Of a stretch of 64,000 nt of DNA, positions 1 to 12,468 are shown piece after piece. The stretch comes from Branchiostoma floridae (lineage: Eukaryota; Chordata; Leptocardii; Amphioxiformes; Branchiostomatidae), in contig NC_049995.1 of assembly GCF_000003815.2 (NCBI RefSeq), positions 4,591,237 through 4,655,236 of the forward strand, read 5' to 3'. The stretch's first letter is position 1. Each line of letters begins with the position of its first letter. The position numbers were made by a program, and so were the translations under genes. The notes under the pieces are model-generated. The model was not told where the DNA came from. It searched no databases and worked only from the letters and a program-made list of their open reading frames with translations.

Positions 1-11
1 GCTACGGGACT

Positions 12-284
12 GACTGAGTGAGTGAGTGAGTGAGTGAGTGAGTGAGTGAGTGAGTGAGTGAGTGAGTGAGTGAGTGAGTGAGTGAGTGAGTGAGTGGGTG
101 AGTGGGTGAGTGGGTGAGTGGGTGAGTGAGTGAGTGAGTGAGTGAGTGAGTGAGTGAGTGAGTGGGTGAGTGGGTGAGTGGGTGAGTGAGTGAGTGAGTG
201 AGTGAGTGAGTGAGTGAGTGAGTGAGTGAGTGAGTGAGTGAGTGAGTGAGTGAGTGAGTGAGTGAGTGAGTGAGTGAGTGAGTG
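12..284. repeat. (GAGT)n microsatellite
   Basis: About 270 bp of nearly perfect tetranucleotide repeat (gagt), with scattered gggt variants near 95-125 and 163-185. The apparent Ser-Leu-Thr-His reading frame on the other strand is a by-product of the repeat and not a protein. Confidence 0.97.
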
Positions 285-1227
285 AAACACAATTCCAAGT
301 AATTGTAATGAAACACAATTCCAAGTAAGTGTAGTCTGGTTCACACATAGCTGTACGAGTGTCATATATATTTGGTTGGACCTCCCAAACTTCTCCCAAG
401 CAAAGTTGGCAGCAAGTTCGGCTGTGTTAAGCAGCTGGTTGGCTTAGCCAGCCAAATGTTTTAAGATGCTTAAAGAATTCAGCGTACGGTTTGTCTAGAA
501 TGGATTAGCTGGTGTTTGGAAGTAATTTACCATCGATTATGGAGCGTTTGATATTAATCTCATTTGACTTCATACCGGCTCCGACCGCTATTGACTACTA
601 CCAACTAGTTCCCAACCTGTTCAAGACATGATCCGATTCCTTGCTGTCTCATTCCCTACTACCGGAACTCGACCGACGTGTTTTCATGCAGTGCAAGTCG
701 TCATCAATGCGTGGTCATTTCGTCTAGACTAGAAATGGATTGCAACTGTTGATGAAAGCTTCTTGGTCTAGACAAAAGATATTTTGGTCCTCCTTACTTG
801 TTCAACCATGATAGGTATATTAGGCTTCCTCGATTGTTTGACTCTAAAAGTAGCAAGAACTCGAAGCTCTCATACTAACATCATTGAAACAGCAGCCAAC
901 ATTAATAAATGTCCATTTCGTCTAGACAGCAGGTAATTTGGTGGTCTTTTCTATGTATAAAAGATAACAAGATTGAGCACATAGTTCCTAATTGCAAACT
1001 CGTGATAGAATACTTTAACATTTAAAGTTTTTTTTTTGCATTTAAGACAACATGATTGAATACGAGGTCCATAATGGCAAATAATAAGAAATTGAATATC
1101 TCATACATCATCCGATACGTCGTATGGCATTTTGTGAATGACCTTTCATGAGTTGTGGTGAGTTTTTTTTATTTATTCTTCTTGAATGTGAAGGTCTTTT
1201 AGTCATCAGGCAATGTTGGTGAATTGA
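285..1227. other. Non-coding stretch, nothing recognised
   Basis: AT-rich sequence. I see no open frame of note, no splice-bounded exon, no terminal inverted repeat and no RNA gene. Confidence 0.5.
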
Positions 1228-1541
1228 GCTACGGCCGTGGCGCGTTGGTACACCCGATCCCTCGATCTAGGAAGTTAAGCAACGTGCGGTCCGGACAGTA
1301 CTTGGATGGGAGACCACCAAGGAAGACTGGATGTTGTAGCCGGGTCATACAAAAGACTCTTAAAAATGGTACATACTTCTTTCTCTGCAAAGAGGAAGAG
1401 TATGGAAGCTAAACACACTTCACTACCGGTGGACTGGCCCCCTGCTGTAGTGACTTATATATGTGTGACCCCAGGGCTTAAAAACGGAGATGGGTGCCGG
1501 GCCTACGCATCACAATGTTATGCATGGCAAATTTAACTTTA
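1228..1541 (+). mobile_element. 5S rRNA-headed SINE
   Basis: Positions 1228-1341 resemble a eukaryotic 5S rRNA from end to end: it opens gctacggcc, contains gaagttaagcaacg and gtacttggatgggagacc (the internal promoter region), and closes tgttgtagcc. Compared with a canonical 5S it has substitutions and small indels, so it is not a working rRNA gene. It runs straight into a body (gggtcatac..., aaaatggtacat, aaacacacttcactacc, agatgggtgcc) that recurs behind a tRNA-type head at 11757 and in inverse orientation at 17600-17720. The arrangement matches SINE3-type retroposons that use a 5S-derived pol III promoter. The 3' end is approximate. Confidence 0.8.
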
Positions 1542-2540
1542 GCTTTAGCATGTTGAATTGATTATAAAGATGAAATTTTCTGGGAAACCCAAAACTGGCA
1601 CTCCCGTGCGGACAAAGAAAAAGTTTCCCTCATTAAGAGATCTACGTTGTCGGGAAGGTTGACGAAATGACTAAACGCACAGAGTATGTTATAACGAACA
1701 GCAGGTGTTTTTGTTCTCATTTGCTTTTTGACTTTGATACTGGCGTTTGGCATTTTACGATATGAGTAGCCATTTTTCGATTTTTCTTTTGTAATTCATG
1801 ACTTTTTTCTGCTTTTTTTGGGGGGGGGCAGCCCTATAATCAAATCAACATTGCCTCACTATAAATCATGAAATAACCGCTATGCATTTATTCTATCTAT
1901 GAATTTCTCATGAGACAACGATTGATAAAACAGACAGGAAATAAGGACACCTTTCATAACCTAATCCGGAACCTTTCTGGGACCTTTAACCTAACTTACC
2001 AGCATATCTCCACTGTGCCTAACAACTTTCGACCCGAGCCAAGCCAACTGTATATTTCAACCCGGGCCAACTCCACTTCCTACTACCAAGCTGGGACGGC
2101 GTTCTTAACTTTGACCGGCCATTAGGAGCTAAGTTGAAGAAAAATAGACAAAGAAAACCGAAAACATCGACTCCAAATGTACTCGTCTATGCATTCAAAC
2201 GAGTTAGCCCCCCTCCCCCTCTACACAAGTAAAACTGATCTATATTTTACACAAGTAGCCAACATTTATGGTGTAAAACTTGAGGATGAAAAGTGACTGA
2301 CCGACTGAACCATTTGAACTTTTGCCAAAATTGAATACCTCGGACTAAAAGCTACTATCTTGCGATGCGAGGAAGTCATTCTGATTGAAAGGACTCCCTG
2401 TCCAGAAATGTCAGATAATTCGCAACCACGCAAAAGTGAGAGTGCGTTACCTTTAGATAGACTCTAGACAGGCATTAAGGCTTATCTATAGTATAACAGC
2501 GTGACTGCTACGTTAAGTGCATACTTAGCAAGCGGAATAT
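1542..2540. other. Non-coding stretch, nothing recognised
   Basis: No gene or clear repeat boundary seen. A short homopolymer G run lies near 1821-1829. Confidence 0.4.
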
Positions 2541-2544
2541 ATTG

Positions 2545-2865
2545 GGGTTGGAAGCTATATTGAATGGAACCATTCTCGTCATGTCTGAAAAATAAAGGCA
2601 TGCAACAAAGAGCTAACTTAAAGACAAAGTTAAAAGTATTGGGATCAGTGTGCATGATAGTCATGCTTTTGAAGCTATTTCCGTTGAATATCCTTCCATA
2701 TATATAACATCGGATTTGAAGCTGTATTGAAAGTAACAATTCTCGTCATGTCGGAAATATCTGAAAGCAAGGCAATTAACACAGAGGTAAGATAAAGTTA
2801 AAAGCATTGGGATCAGTGTATTTCATAGCCGTGCCTTTAAAGCTATTTCCTGTGAATACCATTTG
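2545..2865. repeat. Tandem duplication, unit about 165 bp, two copies
   Basis: The segment near 2549-2690 (gaagctatattgaatgg, ttctcgtcatgtc, gttaaaagtattgggatc, gaagctatttcc) recurs near 2713-2862 in the same order with moderate divergence. Confidence 0.75.
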
Positions 2866-2989
2866 GAAATTCTCATTTCTTAGAACAAAAAGCACGCAAA
2901 GTACTCAAAAGAAATCTTGAAATCATCTGGGGTTTTACGGCACCCTGTTGCGGTTTCCTTCTAGGAATACAAAATACCCTTTTAATTTG

Positions 2990-3125
2990 GCGGGAGGGGG
3001 GGGTCGCTTTTTAGAGCCGCGCCAACTTTCATGTCGCATAACGCCAGAACGGCAAACGCTAGAGCCGTTAAATTTGGTACCTAAAGTTTAGTCGGCAACA
3101 ATCTTACAAAGTTGGCAAATTTTCC
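2990..3125. mobile_element. Possible internal fragment of the TTAA-flanked element at 52242
   Basis: The G run followed by cgcataacgccagaacggcaaacgc, then a gcc..aaatttgg motif, resembles the interior of the element at 52242-52727 (cataacgccaaaacggcttatgc, ccaccaaatttgg). No terminal repeats are visible here, so it could be a diverged fragment or a chance match. Confidence 0.35.
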
Positions 3126-3359
3126 ATTTTTTCGTGTTGCCATGGCAACCGTTTTTAGACTGGCATTTTTGGCGAAAATCGCTAATTTCGGTTCCTACAG
3201 TATATCTTGTATGTTGATTTCCTATATTACTGCTATTTTCCTACATGATATAAATCGTATGTTATGTATAATGTCTTTCTTCATTGAATATGAATACATT
3301 TTAGAATTCAATTAGACAAGAGCTATATAAACAGAAATGTCATTAATTGCATCTATGTA

Positions 3360-4375
3360 ATTCCTTTCCACTTGGGCACTGCCAATTGACTTGGAAATTT
3401 GTGGAATGTTTTCTTACTAGTCAAGTATGTTTAGAATATATTCTTGGGCAATTCTTAATGCCTCTTTTCAGTTGGGTGTCGTAATTCAGCTCAGAAATTA
3501 GTATAATCATTTCCCGTTGTAGTATATCCTTAGATCATTATCTTAGACATGGGTATTTACTTTTGAGCAGCAAGATAGTCCATTTGCTATCTTACAATAG
3601 TTGGGTTGAAAATTAGTAAAGTTCCTTCTTAGTGTAGTATCCGTAGATTATGATCTCAATCTATTCTTCATAGGTATGTACTTTCGATCAGCAAAATCGT
3701 CCTTTTACTTTCTTACCACCAATTTGGTTGGACATTGGTAAAGTTCCTTCTTAGTGTAGTATCAGTAGATTACGATCTCAATCTTCTCTTCATGTGTATG
3801 TCCTTTTAAGCAGAAAGATCTTGTGTTCACTTTCTTACCACCAAAATTGGTTTGGAAATTGGTAATGTTCCTTCTTAATGTAGTATCCTTAGAAATTATG
3901 ATCTCAATCTATTCTTCATATGTATGAAGTTTTGAGCAGCAAGACCGTACTTTTACCTTCTTATCACCAATTGGGTTGGAAATTGGTAAAGTTCCTTCTT
4001 AGTATAGTATCCTTATAGATTACGATCTCAATCTTCTTCAAAGGTATGTACTTTTGAGCAGCAAGATTCACTTAAAGGTAGCCAATTGACATGGAAAGTT
4101 TTGAAATTCTTTCTCAATGTAGCATATCCTCAGATGAGGTCCTCAGACAATTCGTCATAGGTATGTACTTTTAAGCAGCAAGATTCACTTAAAGATGGAC
4201 TATTGACTTGGAAAGTTTTAAATTCTTTGTTAGTGCTTTATTCTTAGATTATGTTCTCAGACACTTCTTCACAGGATTGTACTTTTGAACAGCAAGATTC
4301 AATTGAAGTCACCCAATTGACTTGGAAATTGGTAAAACTCTTCCTCAGTGTAGTATCCTAAGATTATGTCCCAAG
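3360..4375. repeat. Minisatellite, unit about 120 bp, about 9 diverged copies
   Basis: Repeated order of sub-motifs: caattg(a/g)cttggaaatt, ggtaaagttccttcttagtgtagtatcc, ttagattatgatctcaatc, ttcttcataggtatgtacttttgagcagcaagat. Copies begin near 3382, 3470, 3600, 3723, 3846, 3972, 4083, 4202 and 4313. The middle copies are the most alike; the outer ones are degraded. Confidence 0.88.
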
Positions 4376-6045
4376 ACAATTCTTCGAACGAAAGGAACCT
4401 TAAAGCAGCGAGGTCGTCCTTTCCTGTTCAGTTCCTTTTTATGTCCTGCCCTCTGTTGAATCGTAATGAGGGTGGCGTAGGCTCAGGGTTGATACGGAGA
4501 GAAGTTATGTTTTATGGAATGATTTTGAATAAGGGATGTGCGTCATATCAGGAAATAAGACGTAATATCATGGGCATTCAGCTAGATATAACAAGACGCT
4601 ATGAGTACGTCCTTGTATTTGTTCAGTGTTCTGCATGGTTACGTGGTATATATGAAAGGGAGCATAAGTGATAGAATAGATATGGATTATAGTTTTGTCT
4701 TATGGTAGTCTAGAGGCATGGCTGAGCAAAACTCCTTTCCAAAAAAATAACCATCAATGTTAGTAGCCATGTAGTTCTAGTTTTTTTTAATAAAAAATAA
4801 TTTTTACATACTTTTGACATCAAATGTTGCTATTTGTTGGCCAAATTTCTTTTCTAACATGACCCATTCTCAGTCTGGCTTACATGTATATGACATAAAG
4901 AGAAAGGATAACGAAGATACGATCACAAAACTGATAAAGAAAACTACAGGGGTGATATTTGATAAACTTTAGAAATGAGGAAGTCAATGATATTGCAAAA
5001 GAGATGCTTAAGGTATAGTTTGTATGATTTGACACACGATTAGATTTTCGAATGAAGCTGGTTTGTTTTCATGGCTGAATGTCTCGTTCTTATCGCTTTA
5101 TTTACGAAAATGTATGGTATTTCCCTCATGAGTTATTCCACTGATTTCCAAGGAAGTTCTTACAAAATCCCACAGGCTAAGTTTTCACAGGGTTAATGTT
5201 GTTTGAAAGGTCGAAATTATTATAAACATGACGAGCACATAACGGCATGGAATATGTAAGCGTTCATCTAAACAATACAATGGAATATGAATGTTCATAT
5301 TAACACACACACGCTATAACATTGTGTGTTGCGTGTTGTTCAAACAAATAAAGCCTCAAAGCGCCGACATCTAAAATGGCATTGCCGCATAGCTTATTGT
5401 GCATTAAAAATTCGTTTATCTCTCTCTCTTTCGTGCCCCTATGTTCACACCATTGATATGACAGTGGAATATTGAAGCTTGTTAGTATTGCCTGCGTTCT
5501 ACACCAGTGGGTATATATAATCAGTCTTAAATCAGTCCCGCTGTGAGCGAAGCTGGCTGAATTATCTTGACGGTAGCTACCGAGGGAGAGAACATCATTG
5601 TGACGAACCTTGAGGCTCATTGGTGATGTCACATTTCTTCACCATTAGGCCACAACAATTTTATTTGTTGTTTCTCTTAAAGAATTAAGTTGCGAAAAAA
5701 TAATACAGGTTTTACTATTACATACCTGTAAATATTGCAATTCAGAGCCACATAGACATACGTTCAGTCTAAATACAATGTCTTTTATGCAGAACATTTG
5801 TAAAAAAAATCAAAGGATGGGATTCATTGCATAAAACATGCCATTTAACTCCACAGTCTGTTGTTTTTCGATCTGTCGGTCCGTCTGTTTTCTGAAAAGA
5901 AAATCCGATAAGCAATAAATAAATATCATGTGGCCTTAGATCCATTTCTTGTCTATCTGCCCAAACCTGTGACTTAATAAGCGTGGTAACAGCCACATAG
6001 AGACTTGAGGTAAAACGTCGATTGGTCATTCACCATCACTTTTCT
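4376..6045. other. Non-coding stretch, no supported gene
   Basis: An open frame of 101 codons at 4366-4671 (plus) has no recognisable domain and starts inside the minisatellite, so I do not call it a gene. Other frames are short and featureless. Confidence 0.4.
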
Positions 6046-6049
6046 CTAC

Positions 6050-6460
6050 CCAGATGTTAAACTACAACAGTGTCAGTAAAGTCAGTTTCATGTCATCCGA
6101 GCCAACAGTGACAGAGTTATATTGAGAAATCACTGGTAACGAAACATTCAGCTTAACTTGTGTTGCCCCTTCCTTCACGATTATAGGTCCCAATGTCAGT
6201 AAAATAAGTTCTATACCACTCAAGGGGCAGTAAACGTGACTGGGTTAGGCATTGGTTAGGATTATGGCAGTGAGAGAAATTGTTGGTAACGAAACATCGA
6301 AGTTTGTTGATAATGACAACATCGTTCACCATTATCTAACTTTGCAACAATGTTGGCAGAATCAACTTTATATGAGGCAAGCTGTAGGAACAAGTGATAG
6401 AGTTAAGCTAGTAGGCAGCCAGTGGGTGAAGTTACTGGTAACGAAACATTGAAGCATTTT
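6050..6460 (-). repeat. Inverted, detached copies of the 155-bp satellite (about 3)
   Basis: ggtaacgaaacat occurs at 6137, 6286 and 6437 (spacing 149 and 151 bp). This is the reverse complement of the atgtttcgttacc core of the array at 8490-10210. The flanking sequence (agaaat..ctggtaacg, cagtaaa, acaac) is also antiparallel to that array. Confidence 0.75.
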
Positions 6461-6464
6461 AGTG

Positions 6465-7225
6465 GTCATGACTAGGGCCAATGCGCCCTTATTTCCTCTT
6501 TAAACAAGAATGACAATATAAAAATGATTGAAATGGCGACGATTGTCACTTAGAGTCTTACTGGAGGTGAAAATAAGACAAACCAAGCCTGGGAAAAAAA
6601 GCTGTCTTGATGCTTAGCCTTTCTTATTTTTGCTAGATTTGTCTGTTTTTTCGCCGGCGCCGGATGTCATCTATAAAATTAAATCAGTGTGGCCTAACAA
6701 AACTCTGAGCTTGTTAGTTATTTCACATTCCAGCAAACATATCAGGAAAACCCGTTTTAAATCAGCCAAGCTGTTGGCAACACTCTGACTTACAATCAAA
6801 TAGAGCCCCAATATAGCACTGCTCTACAAGCTTGGCTTTTCCCTGGTAGCTATATAAGATCTATTAGATTCGGTTTCTTGTAGCCGGGCTAAGTAAAAGC
6901 ATTATGAAAGCATATCACAAGTCCGAAAACATCCCAATTAATTCCGGACTGTTGCCAAAGAGGCTCTCTGCATATATTTCAAACCATACCTTATCTTTTC
7001 CGTATGTCAACACGACTTAAGTTCTCACAACCAGTCTTCCGGTGTGTGAGTTATCATGTCATTTAGACAGACCTGGAAGCCTTATCAAGGCAGGAGCAGG
7101 AGAGCGCCATTGGCGTAATCCCCCCATACGGCATTGATGTGGTGCCAGTTTACTGTTCATGAATCTCATGAGATGTCATTAGATAACTGTCTCCGTGGCT
7201 CTAGGTGCAATAATATAGTATAAGA
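6465..7225. other. Non-coding stretch, nothing recognised
   Basis: No exon, RNA gene or well-bounded repeat recognised. Confidence 0.4.
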
Positions 7226-7228
7226 ATA

Positions 7229-7427
7229 TCCTCCATAGCAGGCTCTCTGAGGCCTTTTTTGGCTCATAATACACTTTTGCTGGCCATTTATTTTTGTATT
7301 GCAGCTGGGTCGCTGATTGCTGGCCCTCTCTGACTGCCGGCCCAAATCAGCGACCCAGTACAAGAAGAGATGGCCAGCAAAAGTGTATTATGAGCAGAAA
7401 AAGGCACCAGAGAGCCTGCTATGGAGG
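7229..7427. mobile_element. Foldback (palindromic) MITE-like element
   Basis: The left arm from 7229 (cctccatagcaggctctctg, ataatacacttttgctggcc, ctgggtcgctgatt) is the near-perfect reverse complement of the right arm ending near 7427 (aatcagcgacccag, ggccagcaaaagtgtattat, agagcctgctatggagg). The whole element could form one long hairpin. No coding capacity. Confidence 0.8.
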
Positions 7428-7687
7428 CTAGTATAAGAAGTTTATTTGCAAGTTCATGCCCGGAGGCTACTTGTAACTACATTGTAGTAACATAGGGAGC
7501 ATACAATAACATGTGAGAATACATGTAGTAATGAATATTATTGTAAAAAGAGACTACTCGAATACTAGTGTTGGCTATTTCTAAACAGGTTTGAAACGAA
7601 CGGAACTGACTGGTAATGTTAACGTAGCTTATAAAACATATTAAATACCGTCACTGTCCACCTTTTCACATAGTTATGCTTATCTCA

Positions 7688-7714
7688 AATTTGATCCAGA
7701 AACGCACACACACG

Positions 7715-7770
<56 letters not shown>

Positions 7771-7790
7771 GACACACACACACCACGCGC
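7688..7790. repeat. (CA)n microsatellite
   Basis: Dinucleotide CA run with a few cg and ta interruptions. Confidence 0.95.
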
Positions 7791-8489
7791 AAAACAACGT
7801 TTTCCGCTGAATAAAAGATAGATATGGTATGCGCTTCTTGAAGCAGTACTATTTATTGCCTCTAGGCTCTCGAATGCACCACAGCCAACAGAGGATGCTT
7901 GACAAAATCTTCCACCATTGCTGAAAGTACACTTAAAAAAGAAATGCCGACCTCTGTTATAGTGAATTGCTCTTTAGAGTACTTTTTCGAGCACACGGTA
8001 CGTAGGAGTCAAACTAGACGCGATTGTAAAGGTAGAGCTAGCGTGCATACAACTACACTTCAAAAAGAAATGTGGATCAACCTTCCTGGTAGTGAATTGC
8101 ATGCACTTAAGAGTACCATTTCGAGCAGACGGTTGAAGTCGAACTAAAAGCGATTCCAAATGTAGCATGTTTCTGTAATAAGAGCCCCTCGGAGTGCTCT
8201 CTCGTGTGTTGCCTGACATTAAACGATGCACTCGCTTCGCATTCAAATGAGAATTCTCGTTAGTGGCACGTAGTAATAGAACTTATTGTCACCTCATGAT
8301 AACCCCATGAGTTGGGTCAATTTGTAACGTTAGTTTCAGTTTGAAGTTTCTCCGGGAAAATTCAAAAGTATGGTTGTTTAGCTGCTAATAAAGTCAGTTT
8401 CTTGACTCACCTCGGGTGATTTGAAAAAAAGAAAAAAAAATGATTTTGTTGATACTGTTGTAGAGTTAGAATAAACAAAGCGGTGAACG

Positions 8490-10210
8490 AAAGGGACGTC
8501 AAGGGTAAGCTTTCGTTTCCATGAAATTGTCTTCCTAGTTGCCTGCCTATAGAATAACTATGTCGTTTTTACCTACAGCTTTGCTGATTCAAAACTGACC
8601 TTGCTGATATTATATTCACAATGGGCAAGATATGCCATCACTAATGAAATCCCCAATGTTTCGTTACTAGTAATGTTTTTCCCAGGTTGCCTACCATGAG
8701 CCCGGCTAACTGAATCACCTTTGCCCACAACTTACGTACTGATACGGTTGCAAAATTAGACCTGAGAGCGAAGAAAGGAGACCTCACTAGCAACATCCAA
8801 TGGTTCCTTAACAGTAATTCCTTTGTCTGGTTGCTTCCACCAGCCTAATAATATACTTTTTCAGTTTTGCCTATAGCTTGTCTGATTTAGAACTCATTTT
8901 ACTGACACGGTTGCAAAATTAGACCTGAGAGGAAAGAGCTAAGAAAGGAGAGCTCACTAACAACACCCAATGGTTACTTGATAGTAATTTCTCTGTCTGG
9001 TTGCTTTCCATCATCCTATAAAACAATGTATATACTTTTTCAGTTTTACCTACAAATCGTCTGATTGAGAACTCATTTTACTGATACAGTTGTAAGTTTA
9101 GACCTGAGAGCGAAGAGAGGAGACATCACTAACAAGCTCCAATGTTTCGTTACCAGAAATTTCTTTCTCTGGTTGCCTGACATGAACCTGTATCCGTAAC
9201 ATTTGCTTACAACATTGCTGATTTAAAGGTGATTTTACAGATAAAGTTGCAAAGTTAGACCTAATAGTGAGCAAATGAGATACATTTAACAAGCTCCAAT
9301 GTTTCTTTACGGTAATTTCTGTCTTTGGTCGCCTGCCATGAACCTGAATAAGGCACGATTGTCTAAAACATTGCTGATATAAAAATGATTTTACAGATGC
9401 TGTCGGAAAGTAAGACCTAATAGCGAAGAGAGGAGGTATCACGGACAAGCTTCAATGTTTCTTTTACAGTAATTTCTGTCTTTGGTCGCCTGCCATGAAC
9501 CTGAATAAGGTACGATTGCCTAAAACATTGCTGATATAAAACTGATTTTACAGATACTGTTGGATAGTTAGACCTAATAGCAAAGAGAGGAGACATCACT
9601 AACAAGCTCCAATATTTCGTTACCAGGAATTTCTTTCTCTTGTTGCCTGCCATGAACCTAAATAAGTCACGTTTGCCTACAACTTGGCTTATATAAAACT
9701 GACTGTACTGAAACGGTTGGAAAGTTATACCTAATAGCGAAGAGAGGAGACATCAGTAACAAGCTCCAATATTTCGTTACCAAGAATTTCTCTCTCTGGT
9801 TGCCTGACATGAACCTGAATCAAAAACATCTGCTTACAACATTGCTGATATAAAACTGATTTTTACAGATAAAGTTGCAAAGTTAGACCTAATAGTGAGC
9901 AAAGGAGACACTTTTAATAAGCCCCAATGTTTCTTTGCCAGCAATTTCTCTCCCTGGTTGCCTGCCATGAACCTGAAAACTTAATTTTGCCTACAACATT
10001 GCTGATATAAAACTGATTTTACAGATACGTTTGGAAAGTTATACCTAATAGCGAAAAGAGGAGGCATAACTAACAAGCTCCTATATTTCGTTACCAGGAA
10101 TTTCTCTCCATAGTTGCCTGATATGAACATGAATAAGTCACGTTTGCCTTAGACTTGGCTTATATAAAACTGACTCTACTGATTAAGTTACAACGTTAGA
10201 TCTAATGGTA
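8490..10210 (+). repeat. Satellite array, unit about 155 bp, about 11 copies
   Basis: The order cctacaacattgctgat, ataaaactgattttacagat, gttagacctaatagcgaag, gagacatcactaacaagc, atgtttcgttaccag, tttctctggttgcctgcc, atgaacctgaat repeats. Copies start near 8572, 8725, 8867, 9049, 9207, 9362, 9521, 9676, 9833, 9991 and 10147. The later copies are the most homogeneous. A detached final copy follows a LINE tail insertion at 10463-10595. Confidence 0.9.
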
Positions 10211-10462
10211 AAGTGACATCACTAATATGTAATAATATTATGATTTATTTCCATTTTGTTAATTGATATAATTCTTTTGGTTACATTATTGTCTAATGTA
10301 TAATTTTTTCACGTCTATTCAATCTTGTTACTTTGGAGGAAGACTTTGTACAAGCCACGAGGCTTTTTTCTTCCCCCCTGCATGTACTTTCATCCTTTAA
10401 TTTGTTTTATGTTAACTTTTTTAATGATTGTGCAAAATAAATAAAATCAAACTAACAATCTT
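10211..10462 (+). mobile_element. LINE 3'-end insertion within the satellite
   Basis: An AT-rich block with typical LINE 3'-UTR content ends in aaataaataaaatcaaa and splits a satellite unit. The satellite word actaa flanks both sides (tcactaa at left, actaacaatc at right), consistent with a short target-site duplication. No ORF2 coding remains. Confidence 0.6.
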
Positions 10463-10600
10463 AATTTTTCGTTTCCAGTAATTTCCCATTCTGGTGTCTG
10501 CTATTAGTCTAACTCGATCAGTTTTGCCTATTACATGGCTGATTTAAAGCTGATTCTACCGATACTGCTGCAAAGTTAGACCTAAGGCCATTTTGATTTG
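10463..10600 (+). repeat. Last copy of the 155-bp satellite
   Basis: It carries the same word order as the main array (tttcgtttccagtaatttcc, tctggtgtctgc, cctattacatggctgat, taaagctgatt, gttagacctaag) and is separated from it by the LINE tail. Confidence 0.75.
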
Positions 10601-11486
10601 ATTACATGGATGATATTTGCGCAACCATCAAATTGAAGTGCACAGAGACGGCCAAGTCAGCGACTTAAAACACACCGAAGGAATGCATACATCCAATGTG
10701 TATAGATTACTTTATTTGACTTATAGTTTTGCACTTGTTTTCTTTGTTGGTATAGAGTCACTAAGGTTGCTTTCCGTATGATAGTTCAGCAAAAACTACA
10801 ACTCTATTGTAAATACAAGCGCAAGCTTCTTACATAAACCGAAACCATTTCTGTCTTACGAAACCGTGGACAGAAATGAATTTGAGTTCCTCGAACCCAT
10901 ACCTTCGCCAACTTAACAAGGGTCATTATAAAGAATGTCTGTTTTTGAGACCTTATAAATTCTGGGTGATATGATGGTCCTGTCCTATTGTAGAGTTCCT
11001 TAGCGTATTCCACCGAAGATCATTTTAAAATATTCATCAACACATCTTGAGTTATGTTGTTTAAGGCCAAACGCACTTACGTACAATCTCCCTGGGGACC
11101 AGTAAGAAACCGCCAGGTACACCATTTTACGACCTGACCTTTTTTCACAACCGCTACACACCTACCAACTATCATCAAAATCCACTCACAACTTTGTGAG
11201 TTATATGCTGTTGACCTACATATAGACCCAAAAAGTCTTGGCTAAACTGTTTCCATAACCTTCTGCCATGCTGGCGAAGGCAATTCCAATCTTGTCTTTC
11301 ATTGAATATTCCTGTCTGTTATGTAGGTCAAGTGACTAGGCTTAGAGTGCATATGAAATCTGGAGGTCACGAATGCCATTACCATCACGCTAGGCTAAAA
11401 GTACGTCCTTAGTACAGACACTTTACACGTACGTTTTCGTTCAACAAGGTGTAAAATGACTACCTAACTATGTGTGGGCTACGGAC
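10601..11486. other. Non-coding stretch, nothing recognised
   Basis: No exon or clear repeat recognised up to the gap. Confidence 0.4.
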
Positions 11487-11586
11487 NNNNNNNNNNNNNN
11501 NNNNNNNNNNNNNNNNNNNNNNNNNNNNNNNNNNNNNNNNNNNNNNNNNNNNNNNNNNNNNNNNNNNNNNNNNNNNNNNNNNNNNN
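11487..11586. other. Assembly gap, 100 N
   Basis: A run of exactly 100 N, probably a placeholder of unknown true length. Confidence 0.99.
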
Positions 11587-11756
11587 TCAATACAGTGCCG
11601 TAGACCGATGTCTGTAAATAACGAAAACAACTGAAAACAATTTGAAATCAACCAAAATCAACTTGAAATCTACTGAAAACAACTCGAAATATATCGAAAA
11701 CAACTCGAAACCGCCTGAAACATATCAAATTGTTGATAACATCCCACTACCAGTAC

Positions 11757-11945
11757 AATGGCCGAGTGGGTAGAGTGTTCACCTTGCATTCAGTAGGTTG
11801 TGAGTTCGATCCCCGGCTGAGTCATACCAAAGACTTTAAACATAATGATTGTACATGCTGCTTTCTCTGCTTAGCACTCAACACTAATGAGGAAGGGTAT
11901 GAGATTTAAACACACATCACTACCAGCAGACTATCCCCACTACTA
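11757..11945 (+). mobile_element. tRNA-headed SINE sharing its body with the 5S-headed SINE
   Basis: Positions 11757-11830 read as a tRNA-like promoter: an A-box-like tggccgagtgg and a B-box-like gagttcgatcccc. The body (gtcataccaaagac, gtacatgctgctttctctgc, aaacacacatcactaccagc) is the same as behind the 5S head at 1228. The 3' part (tgtagtggcttacac, agatggtcgccacccctaag) reappears at 12469-12540, so the SINE seems split by inserted sequence. Confidence 0.8.
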
Positions 11946-11947
11946 TT

Positions 11948-12468
11948 AGCCTGGGTACCATCCGATTTCTACCGGGGCTCCCTACATTCACTACCGTAAA
12001 ATGTTTTTGGGGTAGCGAGTGTAGGGAGCCCCGGGAACTGGAGATGGGCACCACCCCTAAGTACCTGTTACAGACGCATGGGTAACTTCACTATTACTAA
12101 ATCAGTGGGCTTGTTTCTTGAGTTTCTTAGTTTAGAAAACGAAAGTTTGGAAACCCAAAGAAAGAAGAAAAAGGTCATACTGTAAAACCTTATCTTAAAT
12201 GCAACCTTGGCCAGCATACAAGGCAAATGAAATAAATTCTTATCAGTGCACAATAAACCAGCAAAACCCATAAGATAAGCAATACGTAGGATCATTGATA
12301 ACGCAGTCTTAGCCTGGGTTCTATCCACCGTAGTATCCGCTTAGGCTTAATCTTTTTGCTTGCTAACTACGGATTACCCAATATTGATACCCAGGCTAAT
12401 ACATTTTCGATGTTATTTCGAATACGTGCTGACCATTGTATCTTTAAATGTCGTATTTTCCTAAGTTC
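11948..12468 (-). mobile_element. Nested insertion: small foldback elements plus an inverted copy of the 16-17 kb module
   Basis: At 11950-12045 a hairpin (accggggctccctacattcactacc against ggtagcgagtgtagggagcccc) is bounded by cctgggtaccatcc. At 12068-12440 comes the reverse complement of the module repeated at 16165-17160 (gaaaacgaaagtttggaaaccc, caataaacc, taagcaatacgtaggatca, ttagcctggg...cccaggctaa). The block sits between the two halves of the SINE at 11757-11945 and 12469-12540. Exact boundaries are uncertain. Confidence 0.6.

Noticed and set aside
2-316. Open frame of Ser-Leu-Thr-His repeats
   Set aside because: It is the translation of a tetranucleotide microsatellite.
1228-1341. 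Functional 5S rRNA gene
   Set aside because: It has indels and substitutions against the canonical 5S and continues directly into a SINE body with no T-run terminator.
4366-4671. 101-codon open frame
   Set aside because: It starts in a degraded minisatellite, shows no domain and has no splice or promoter support.
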